The notes beneath the pieces were generated by a model. The model saw only the letters and a list, made by a program, of their open reading frames with translations. It searched no databases and was not told the DNA's origin. Below, piece by piece: positions 9,914-16,681 of a stretch of DNA of 64,000 bases. The stretch is taken from positions 2,666,001 through 2,730,000 of the forward strand of contig NZ_CP049331.1 of assembly GCF_011064285.1 (NCBI RefSeq), written 5' to 3'. Position 1 is the first letter of the stretch; every line of letters starts with the position of its first letter. This DNA comes from Vibrio ziniensis (lineage in GTDB: Bacteria > Pseudomonadota > Gammaproteobacteria > Enterobacterales > Vibrionaceae). The position numbers and the translations under genes were made by a program.

Positions 9914-9933
9914 GGTCCGGTCTATATCCGGTC
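9914..9933 (+). promoter_or_regulatory. Candidate recombinase arm-type site
   Basis: GGTCCGGTCTATATCCGGTC, which contains CCGGTC twice in direct orientation 11 bp apart. A near-identical site lies inverted at 10672-10691, and the same pair occurs in the other IR1 copy; a fifth copy lies at 23434-23453 beyond attR. Placement next to the core suits an integrase arm site, but binding is inferred. Confidence 0.5.
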
Positions 9934-10269
9934 CGCGATTACTTCCTGTAAGCTCTGGTCCATCAGGTCAGCCGAAAAACTCCACGTACTAACCACAGTG
10001 ATGTATTTCCTAGTCCGGATTGATATCCACCATCAGAACCTTCTCTCGTCTGTACAACGCGAATCAGAGCAGATACATACCACTCAACACCAGAACTAAA
10101 CCCCAGAAAAACTTCGCGCTGGAACCAACAAAAATATAACCAACATTCTGTCCCATTAGGTCTAGTTATTAATATAAATATAATTTAGATACCTGAATGG
10201 GGTTCTAGCTGAGATTACGCAGGAGACTCAGCACCGAAGATTAGGACAAGATGAATGTTGAATCATGAT

Positions 10270-10297
10270 GACCGATTACCCTCAGTGGTAATCGGTC
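10270..10297. repeat. Perfect hairpin in IR1 left
   Basis: GACCGATTACC, a 6-nt spacer CTCAGT, then GGTAATCGGTC: an 11-bp perfect stem. Identical at 15284-15311 in the other IR1 copy. No T-run follows, so it is not a typical terminator; a replication initiation structure or an operator are possible. Confidence 0.75.
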
Positions 10298-10490
10298 TGT
10301 CTTTCTCTAATGTAATTTCGACTAGTAATCAGCGACACTCAACCACAGCTCCAGAAACAGCAGCTAATCACAGGACTGGTATTCATACTGAAACCGGAAA
10401 AAACAACGGCACACTGGGCTACAGCGCGGATCTGGTATGAGTTAGGGTGTAGAGTTGGGTTAGTGGAATAGGATGTGAATCTAGCTGGTT

Positions 10491-10562
10491 ACTGTCGGGA
10501 CTGTCACGGCTGTCAGAACCGTCGGCGCTGCCATGACTGTCGCAACTGTCAGGACTACAGGG
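10491..10562 (+). repeat. Eight 9-bp iterons in IR1 left
   Basis: A strictly 9-bp-periodic array of eight units with consensus RCTGTCRNG (unit starts 10491, 10500, 10509, 10518, 10527, 10536, 10545, 10554). It is duplicated in inverted orientation at 15019-15090. Iteron arrays are typical of plasmid origins and of multi-copy regulator sites. The same bases also read as a Cys-rich short frame, so coding cannot be fully excluded. Confidence 0.7.
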
Positions 10563-10671
10563 AAAATACATCTACTGCCGCCGCCGTCGGCAAACTGGAC
10601 GGAAAACCTAAATAGGAAATTTACATTAGGGTTCGTGTCCAGCTCGGTATCTAGCCAAAATTACAGCTAAA

Positions 10672-10691
10672 GACCGGATAGAGACCGGACC
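10672..10691 (-). promoter_or_regulatory. Candidate recombinase arm-type site, inverted
   Basis: The reverse complement is GGTCCGGTCTCTATCCGGTC, 19 of 20 bases equal to the site at 9914-9933. Together the two sites bracket most of IR1. Directly followed by a CG-rich block containing GACGACGCCGTCG. Confidence 0.5.
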
Positions 10692-10839
10692 GACGACGCC
10701 GTCGCGATAATTACAGAAACTACATCACGCAGGAAGTCAGGCAGAATAAGCCTTAGAGAGAGATTACAGGGCCAGTCTGATGTGACCGACCCAGCGATCT
10801 AGGATTTTAGCTTTGGGTGTGGGTTAATCTAAGAGCGGA

Positions 10840-11331
10840 TTACTGGTCACTCGATTTATCTGAACGTATTAATAGTTTCGGCATATTTGACACCAGAGCA
10901 AACATCACATTGATGACCTCAACTATAATTGCCACAGAGAATATAATAGCCGCCAGTTGAACAGCAGTAAAAAAAGCATCCCTATCCGGTACTAAGTTAT
11001 GTTCTGGGTACACCAACAATGGCACTCCAGTTACTCTTAAATATGGAAGCAACAAAGAAACGACAAGGCATGCGACTAAGATCAACATATCCTGCTTCAA
11101 CTTCGAGAGAAAAGGGATAAATTTTTGAAACTTTTCAGCAGACCCCACCTGGGCGGCAGCAGTGATTAATACGCTGAAAATTACAGACACACCAGCCGTC
11201 AGTCCCCCCAAAATTGCACCTAAAATCCCCGGAGTAGCAGACTCCAAAACTTTATATGCAACCTCATTGGATGAGGATAAAGCTAAGCTGATGGCAAAAA
11301 TAATGCCTGTAATTGTTAGCGTTTTAAACAT
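10840..11331 (-). CDS. Small polytopic membrane protein, unknown
   Basis: A 163-residue protein with four predicted membrane segments (about residues 5-22, 32-58, 80-102 and 122-150) and a charged C-terminus. I do not recognise the family. Its start overlaps the end of the 299-residue gene upstream by 8 bp, so the two are coupled. It occupies the cargo region between the inverted repeats. A membrane protein paired with a soluble partner resembles the layout of many two-gene anti-phage systems, with the membrane protein as effector; this is inference. Confidence 0.75.
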   Translation of the reverse strand: MFKTLTITGIIFAISLALSSSNEVAYKVLESATPGILGAILGGLTAGVSVIFSVLITAAAQVGSAEKFQKFIPFLSKLKQDMLILVACLVVSLLLPYLRVTGVPLLVYPEHNLVPDRDAFFTAVQLAAIIFSVAIIVEVINVMFALVSNMPKLLIRSDKSSDQ

Positions 11332-12223
11332 CGGCTATGTCTTCTGAATCATCGTGATAATCGTACTCTTTCCTATATGCACAGAGAATATCAACAACAT
11401 CATCTGCACTGTAGTTTATTAGTTCAATCTCTGTGATACCTTTACCTGTCATAGTAACAACCTTAGCTACTTTCTCGCTACTTACGATTGTCAGTTTGCT
11501 CTTATGCCCTGATAGTATCCCTTTCATTTTCCATTGACCGCCACCTTTACGGCACCAACGGACCATGTTTCCAAACCAACTGTCACTTTTCAGTTTTAGC
11601 GTAGAGTCACGGTTTTCAAAAGTAGTAATGATTTTGTTCGCATTGGTGTTTTCTGCCGTATCATTCAACGCTTTCTTCATTTCTTTTTCAGTGTTGCCAA
11701 ATAGATTTGGTGGGGTAAGTTCAAACTTAACCGACTGAATAGAATCGAATTTGTCGTATTCTTCCCAGAACGTGTGTTCAGACGTATTTAACACAGGCTC
11801 TATGTCCGCACGTAAATTGATTTCAGCTAATTCAATGTTGTTTGATAGGGCTTGAAACGCTTTACAGGCTGCTGTAGGTGAAGAAAATACACTTGTTTTC
11901 TTCTCAACTAAAATCACCTGCTGTTCTCGATCCCATAACCAAACCATTGGAGGAAAGTCCTCCACACTAAATTCCTTAAAGTCTGAATCATGACCATGCA
12001 GAGATTTTGCTTTAGCTACCATCCCCGCCATGACACCTTCATTTCGCCCATCAATCATTACTTTCAATGAAAATAATTTTTCTTTGTGCTCATTCTCTGG
12101 CGGATTTCCTACTGAGTATCGAAGAGCATCTTCAAATGCATATATGTCATCGGACATGTTTTTATGGACAAACAACTGCGGTTCTTTAGCAACTAAAGAG
12201 ACCCTTAAAGCGTAGAAGTTCAT
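11324..12223 (-). CDS. Unknown soluble protein, partner of membrane gene
   Basis: A 299-residue soluble protein without signal or membrane segments. It begins MNFYALRVSLVAKEPQLF, contains PPMVWLWDREQQVILVEKK near residue 95 and a C-terminal half rich in charged residues with KGGGQWKMKGILSGHKSK. I cannot name a family. Upstream AGAGA before the ATG is a modest ribosome site. Its stop overlaps the start of the membrane gene by 8 bp. The beta-rich, charged character suits a sensor or nucleic-acid-associated protein, but function is not shown by sequence. Confidence 0.75.
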   Translation of the reverse strand: MNFYALRVSLVAKEPQLFVHKNMSDDIYAFEDALRYSVGNPPENEHKEKLFSLKVMIDGRNEGVMAGMVAKAKSLHGHDSDFKEFSVEDFPPMVWLWDREQQVILVEKKTSVFSSPTAACKAFQALSNNIELAEINLRADIEPVLNTSEHTFWEEYDKFDSIQSVKFELTPPNLFGNTEKEMKKALNDTAENTNANKIITTFENRDSTLKLKSDSWFGNMVRWCRKGGGQWKMKGILSGHKSKLTIVSSEKVAKVVTMTGKGITEIELINYSADDVVDILCAYRKEYDYHDDSEDIADV

Positions 12224-12387
12224 TGTATCTCTATGATTTCATTTTAAGTATGCTCATTTTACAGACAGATTTTCTGGTTGCATATAAAAAAGAACAAAAT
12301 GAAACTGTTTATATGCACAGTATAGTTAAGGGGTATATTAGTAAAGCAGTAAATTAGATTTACTGCTTTCGTCTCTATCAATGTTTA

Positions 12388-13569
12388 TCAAGCACTACTA
12401 ACCAACTCAGCCACATTTGCACTGACTTCTCTCAACCTACTCGAAGCCAAATGAGCATATCTTGTACTGGTCTGTGGCGACTGATGCCCCAACAAATGCT
12501 GAACATCATAGAGCGTCGCATTTCCGCTGTTGATCAGGATCGATGCGAAGCTATGCCTCAAATCATGAATTCGGAAGTTGTCAGTAATCCCGGCAGCTTT
12601 CTTGATTCGAGCAAAAGCCTTCTTCGGATGAGCGATAGGTCTACCGGGTGCATCTCCGGCAAAGATATAGGGGTTCTTAGGTTGTTGAAATCGTCGTTGA
12701 TCATGGATAACTTCCTTGGCTAGATGGTTGAGCAGGACCGTTCTCGACAGCCCCGACTTAGTGTGTGGTAGAAATAGGCTCCAGTTGCCGTCGTCGTCGA
12801 CGGTAAGACACTCCCATTTCGAACTGGTAATTTCCCCGATTCGCATCCCAGTAAGCAGAGCGAATTTCAATGCGTTAGATTGGGTGCGATTCGGTTCCTC
12901 GTTACATGCCTTGATGAAGCTGGACACCTCGGCCCGTGATAGGAATCGCTGTCTTACATTGTTTTCCTTCAACTTCCTGATGTATTGACCGGGATTAGAG
13001 TCGACATAACCCCATTCCATTGCCAGCCTGAACATACGAAGCACTAAGGAACGTAGACGGTTCACCGTTGCAGGCTTCCTACCTTCTAGTAATCCGTCCA
13101 ACAATTTTTGAATGTCCTGCTGACCGATATCAGTGAGAGGTTTCTTACCCCACTTCGGATAGAAGTGGAGCTTGAGACTACCTGCATCACTTTTAGCAGT
13201 AAGCTTATTCATCATTGCGTAGGGTAAGTAATGCAGCTCTGAGAATTCTTGGAACGTAAGGACGTTGCGCTTCTCATCACGAATAGCCTTGGGGTCATTA
13301 CCTAGAGCAATTTCCCGTTTATGGTCATTGGCAATCTGACGAGCAGTGTTGATATCTAATGCTGGATATTCACCTAGCTGGATAGATTTCTTGGTTCCGT
13401 GGAGTGTGTACCTGAACAAGAAACGCTTCCTTCCTTGGCGGTTGACGATCATCTTGAGGCCAGAACATAACTCATCCGTATATTCCGTTTCCTTACTTTT
13501 GCTCGACGGCGGCGTCGGTGGTAGTGAGTCGAGTTGGCGCTTATTGAATTTGAATTTTCGGGATTGCAT
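12388..13569 (-). CDS. int: Tyrosine-type integrase (P4-like)
   Basis: I place the start at the ATG 13569 because AAGGAGG lies 5 bp before it; an in-frame ATG at 13587 lacks such a site. The 393-residue protein has an N-terminal arm-binding domain (RFLFRYTLHGTKKSIQLGEYP), a SAM-like core-binding domain and a C-terminal catalytic domain. Catalytic residues by motif: Arg in TGMRIGEI, Lys in HTKSG, HDLRHSF, LGHQS and Tyr in TSTRYAHL (about residue 371). It should act on the tRNA-Ile2 core. Unusually it lies mid-way between the inverted repeats, about 2.2 kb from one internal core and 2.6 kb from attL's end of coding sequence. Confidence 0.96.
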   Translation of the reverse strand: MQSRKFKFNKRQLDSLPPTPPSSKSKETEYTDELCSGLKMIVNRQGRKRFLFRYTLHGTKKSIQLGEYPALDINTARQIANDHKREIALGNDPKAIRDEKRNVLTFQEFSELHYLPYAMMNKLTAKSDAGSLKLHFYPKWGKKPLTDIGQQDIQKLLDGLLEGRKPATVNRLRSLVLRMFRLAMEWGYVDSNPGQYIRKLKENNVRQRFLSRAEVSSFIKACNEEPNRTQSNALKFALLTGMRIGEITSSKWECLTVDDDGNWSLFLPHTKSGLSRTVLLNHLAKEVIHDQRRFQQPKNPYIFAGDAPGRPIAHPKKAFARIKKAAGITDNFRIHDLRHSFASILINSGNATLYDVQHLLGHQSPQTSTRYAHLASSRLREVSANVAELVSSA

Positions 13570-13579
13570 CACTGCCTCC

Positions 13580-13942
13580 TTAGTCATTCTCGATGGAGAA
13601 GTATTGGCGTAATTCGGTGAGCAGTATCTTAGGCATCAGTAGATAGATACCCTTACCAGAGTCCTCGACAATGCTCAGGGTCAGCACTGCTCCGTAGTCC
13701 AGATCGTCTTCGAATTCGGTGTAGGTCAGTGCTCGTTTCAGCAGTTCGATATCGTCGACGACGACGGCAGATAGATCCGACATTGAGGTTAGGAACCAGA
13801 GTTCACATTGCAGTTCATCCCATGCTTGTTGGGTTTCTGCATCATCGTGAAATGGTTCGGTGAGTATGGTTTTGACTTGTTCTTGTAGGGTTGTGGTGAT
13901 TGGTAGGGTTGTGATTTGTTGAAGATTGGTTAGCTTAATCAT
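13580..13942 (-). CDS. Small acidic protein upstream of integrase, unknown
   Basis: The start is set at the ATG 13942, preceded by GGAG with 6-bp spacing; an upstream in-frame ATG at 13969 is less likely. The product is 120 residues, acidic (EPFHDDAETQQAWDEL, TEFEDDLDYG), without membrane segments. It ends 10 bp before the integrase start, so the two are probably cotranscribed. A recombination directionality factor would be a natural job here, but no excisionase helix-turn-helix is visible. Unknown family. Confidence 0.7.
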   Translation of the reverse strand: MIKLTNLQQITTLPITTTLQEQVKTILTEPFHDDAETQQAWDELQCELWFLTSMSDLSAVVVDDIELLKRALTYTEFEDDLDYGAVLTLSIVEDSGKGIYLLMPKILLTELRQYFSIEND

Positions 13943-14070
13943 ATTGAACTCCATGATTATCAGTATCATAGTGTTAATATGTGCCTGAAGTTTCGAATGT
14001 TTCGGAATAATCCAGTCAAAGAACTAACATCTAAGTCCTTACAATCGTTTTAACGCATCACGAGGCTCTA

Positions 14071-14742
14071 ATGAATAAATCCCCAACATATTTCATTGAT
14101 TTTACAGAAATAGGCAACGACTCTCGGTTTGAAAAATTTGCAGAACATTTCTTGGAAGATATGGGGTTCAATATCGATACTCCACCTTCATTCGGTCCAG
14201 ATAGAAAGAGAGATTTGGTTGTATCTGAACCAAGCCTTGTTTCTAAAAGGGGATTGCGATGGCTAGTTAGCTGTAAATATTATGGAAGTAGAATCGGCCA
14301 AGATGATGATGAGGCTAATATAAACAAGTTGTATGAGCATGATTGTGATGGATTTATGTTTGTTTACTCTCATGAACCCACGAGTAGCCTATTAGATAGT
14401 GTTGAAGCTGTATGTAAAAGGTCAAACAAACCATATAAGTTTTTTACAGGCTGGAATATAGAAAACGCTCTAATGTCATTCACTGAGCACACAAGGACGT
14501 TTAGATACTTTTTCCCGAAATCATTTCGGATCATAAATGACTTAAAGAAAGAGCCTAAGTGTGAGTGCAAGTTCCACACCATCAGCTATGGAGGCCCTTT
14601 ATTAGTACTAGCATACAAACGACACAGAGATGACGTTCCGCACTATAAAATGGTATGTAACGAGTGCATAAGTGACATTTATGACGATTTAAATAGAGAC
14701 TGTTATAGTTGGTCAACAACAGTTCTATTAGAAGAATTCTGA
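14071..14742 (+). CDS. Mrr-like PD-(D/E)XK nuclease
   Basis: A 223-residue protein. Residues 14-70 have the restriction endonuclease layout: RFEKFAEHFLEDMGF helix, GPDRKRDLVV (Asp48) and LVSCKYYGSRIG (Lys69). The usual Gln/Glu before CK is Ser67. A C-terminal cluster Cys164, Cys166, His169, Cys196 and Cys199 could bind zinc. Such proteins are often type IV restriction enzymes or other defence nucleases. It is transcribed opposite to the integrase, ends just before the right IR1 copy and has GAGG before its ATG. Confidence 0.75.
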   Translation: MNKSPTYFIDFTEIGNDSRFEKFAEHFLEDMGFNIDTPPSFGPDRKRDLVVSEPSLVSKRGLRWLVSCKYYGSRIGQDDDEANINKLYEHDCDGFMFVYSHEPTSSLLDSVEAVCKRSNKPYKFFTGWNIENALMSFTEHTRTFRYFFPKSFRIINDLKKEPKCECKFHTISYGGPLLVLAYKRHRDDVPHYKMVCNECISDIYDDLNRDCYSWSTTVLLEEF

Positions 14743-14889
14743 TGATTTCAGATATCCCACACCCAACTAACTAAAATCCTAGATCGCTGGGTCGGTCACA
14801 TCAGACTGGCCCTGTAATCTCTCTCTAAGGCTTATTCTGCCTGACTTCCTGCGTGATGTAGTTTCTGTAATTATCGCGACGGCGTCGTC

Positions 14890-14909
14890 GGTCCGGTCTC
14901 TATCCGGTC
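14890..14909 (+). promoter_or_regulatory. Candidate recombinase arm-type site
   Basis: GGTCCGGTCTCTATCCGGTC, the partner in the right IR1 copy of the site at 10672-10691. Confidence 0.5.
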
Positions 14910-15018
14910 TTTAGCTGTAATTTTGGCTAGATACCGAGCTGGACACGAACCCTAATGTAAATTTCCTATTTAGGTTTTCCGTCCAGTTTGCCGACGGCGG
15001 CGGCAGTAGATGTATTTT

Positions 15019-15090
15019 CCCTGTAGTCCTGACAGTTGCGACAGTCATGGCAGCGCCGACGGTTCTGACAGCCGTGACAGTCCCGACAGT
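15019..15090 (-). repeat. Eight 9-bp iterons in IR1 right
   Basis: Inverted duplicate of the array at 10491-10562 with the same 9-bp period; on this strand each unit reads CNYGACAGY. Confidence 0.7.
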
Positions 15091-15283
15091 AACCAGCTAG
15101 ATTCACATCCTATTCCACTAACCCAACTCTACACCCTAACTCATACCAGATCCGCGCTGTAGCCCAGTGTGCCGTTGTTTTTTCCGGTTTCAGTATGAAT
15201 ACCAGTCCTGTGATTAGCTGCTGTTTCTGGAGCTGTGGTTGAGTGTCGCTGATTACTAGTCGAAATTACATTAGAGAAAGACA

Positions 15284-15311
15284 GACCGATTACCACTGAG
15301 GGTAATCGGTC
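15284..15311. repeat. Perfect hairpin in IR1 right
   Basis: Same 11-bp stem (GACCGATTACC / GGTAATCGGTC) with spacer ACTGAG, the complement of the left copy's spacer. Confidence 0.75.
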
Positions 15312-15647
15312 ATCATGATTCAACATTCATCTTGTCCTAATCTTCGGTGCTGAGTCTCCTGCGTAATCTCAGCTAGAACCCCATTCAGGTATCTAAATTA
15401 TATTTATATTAATAACTAGACCTAATGGGACAGAATGTTGGTTATATTTTTGTTGGTTCCAGCGCGAAGTTTTTCTGGGGTTTAGTTCTGGTGTTGAGTG
15501 GTATGTATCTGCTCTGATTCGCGTTGTACAGACGAGAGAAGGTTCTGATGGTGGATATCAATCCGGACTAGGAAATACATCACTGTGGTTAGTACGTGGA
15601 GTTTTTCGGCTGACCTGATGGACCAGAGCTTACAGGAAGTAATCGCG

Positions 15648-15667
15648 GACCGGATATCGACCGGACC
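15648..15667 (-). promoter_or_regulatory. Candidate recombinase arm-type site
   Basis: Its reverse complement is GGTCCGGTCGATATCCGGTC, one base different from the site at 9914-9933. It lies about 85 bp from the internal core copy. Confidence 0.5.
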
Positions 15668-15714
15668 AGAAAAGATAAAGGCGCATGAATTTCTTCATAC
15701 GCCTTATCGGGATT

Positions 15715-15759
15715 TGGTGGCCCCTATGTGACTTGAACACATGACCAATCGATTATGAG
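15715..15759 (-). pseudogene. Internal tRNA-Ile2 3' half with covarying T-stem (att')
   Basis: Read on the minus strand: core CTCATAA, anticodon stem 3' side TCGA, T-stem ATGTG/CACAT around TTCAAGT, then AGGGGCC and ACCA. Both T-stem strands differ from the resident tRNA (CCCAG/CTGGG) yet pair perfectly. It lacks the 5' half and so is not a working tRNA here. It is inverted relative to attL and attR. Confidence 0.85.
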
Positions 15760-15943
15760 CGAAGGCCAGCAGCAACCTCCCCGCACAATCAACATAGAAA
15801 CCCTGCCCCGAATCACGCCCATATCCACCAGCAAAATCACATCACCTGATTACCCGCATGATTTTACTGACGTCGCCGACGGGAAATCTACTGAACCTAT
15901 ATCACCGCCGCCACCGTCGAGGAAATGTAGAAAACTGTGTTGG
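15760..15943 (+). repeat. 184-bp inverted repeat IR2, internal copy
   Basis: Reverse complement of 23158-23341; I found no difference over the compared length. It abuts the internal core. In the excised circle IR2 joins IR1 through the core, extending the inverted repeat to about 1,173 bp. It contains a CG-rich block GACGTCGCCGACGGG. A 63-codon proline-rich frame starts in the core, but it has no ribosome site. Confidence 0.9.
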
Positions 15944-15966
15944 TAGCAGCGGTAAGACAGGATCAA

Positions 15967-16530
15967 TCAGTAAGTTGCCACCACATCTGCCTTAGCGAAC
16001 TTACCCAAGATCTCATTACAATCGAGTCGGCAAAAATCCTCAAAGCAACTTACAAACTCCCACATAGCGCCCGTGAGATAAGATAACTTCTCACTATATG
16101 AGAACTCTGTATTTTCTGCGAAGTAGATATACGCTTCATACAAAGCATCAGGATAGCCATTAGCTGTATCCAGTGGATTTATCTCATTAAACAAGTATTC
16201 CCCCTTGAAATATTTCTCATGTACGCCATCGTCACCCGGTAGGTGAACCTTGACTGTAACTTCATACAGTCCGTGCTCTTTCTCTCGGAGTTCAGTAACG
16301 CATATAATTGAGCGAGTATATTCAACCCAAACACCCGGTTCTTTTTCTTCGGAGCTATAGATGTAGTCATTCCCAAACCAGATCTCACTATCAACATAGT
16401 TGTCATCTGTATGCTCAACATCCCAACCAAGTAAATCGACGTTGGCACGTCCCCAATCTTGTAGCATCTGAGATGCAATTGTCTTTAGTTCTGTTTGTAC
16501 TTCCAGTGCATATTTTTTTTTATTGAACAT
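15967..16530 (-). CDS. Hypothetical acidic protein of replication operon
   Basis: A 187-residue acidic soluble protein, rich in aromatic residues (WGRANVDLLGWDVEHTDDNYVDSE is its longest such region, residues 27-50; key residues Trp27, Trp36). GGGGACC before the ATG is a good ribosome site. It is the third gene after the polymerase and ATPase genes, about 150 bp downstream. I do not recognise a family; the acidic surface could suit a partner of DNA-binding replication proteins, which is only a guess. Confidence 0.7.
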   Translation of the reverse strand: MFNKKKYALEVQTELKTIASQMLQDWGRANVDLLGWDVEHTDDNYVDSEIWFGNDYIYSSEEKEPGVWVEYTRSIICVTELREKEHGLYEVTVKVHLPGDDGVHEKYFKGEYLFNEINPLDTANGYPDALYEAYIYFAENTEFSYSEKLSYLTGAMWEFVSCFEDFCRLDCNEILGKFAKADVVATY

Positions 16531-16681
16531 GATGGTCCCCTTTTTAATTTGAATGATTCGACACTAGGCTTGAATGTATCCAAGCCCAGAAGCGTTGATT
16601 TAAAGATGTAATATGTTGTGTTCGATGCTTTTCTAAAAGCACCGTTAAGGCTGAGTAGAAAAATGTAATTTAGAGGTGGTG

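Larger units (their letters stand above)
9822..10810 (+). repeat. 989-bp inverted repeat IR1, left copy
   Basis: Reverse-complement partner of 14771-15759, exactly equal in length with no indel. The stretches I compared base by base (9930-10300 and 10735-10810) are identical, apart from differences clustered in the first 110 bp (tRNA T-arm and just beyond). It has no convincing gene. It holds the tRNA 3' half and terminator, two 20-bp recombinase-type sites, a perfect 11-bp-stem hairpin and a 9-bp iteron array. This is the only content I see in the 970-bp gene-free stretch 9867-10839. Confidence 0.92.
14771..15759 (-). repeat. 989-bp inverted repeat IR1, right copy
   Basis: Reverse complement of 9822-10810, equal in length. 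It ends in a 45-nt tRNA-Ile2 3' half (15715-15759) whose T-stem is ATGTG/CACAT instead of CCCAG/CTGGG. Other differences from the left copy (CCCGATA for CTCGATA and TCGATATCC for TCTATATCC, read on the minus strand) fall within the same first 110 bp. The rest I compared is identical, implying recent duplication or ongoing homogenisation. No gene is seen in 14756-15714. Confidence 0.92.

Noticed and set aside
10255..10440. 61-codon ORF identical in both IR1 copies (also 15141-15326, minus)
   Set aside because: It spans the perfect hairpin, has no ribosome site or family resemblance, and its conservation is explained by the repeat itself.
9822..15759. A transposon with 989-bp terminal inverted repeats
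   Set aside because: No transposase or target duplication; the repeat ends in a tRNA 3' half at the integrase core, which fits site-specific recombination.
15755..15946. Proline-rich 63-codon ORF in IR2 (and an 81-codon version at 23101-23346)
   Set aside because: The ATG lies inside the att core with antisense tRNA upstream and no ribosome site; the two copies end differently. Probably chance frames.
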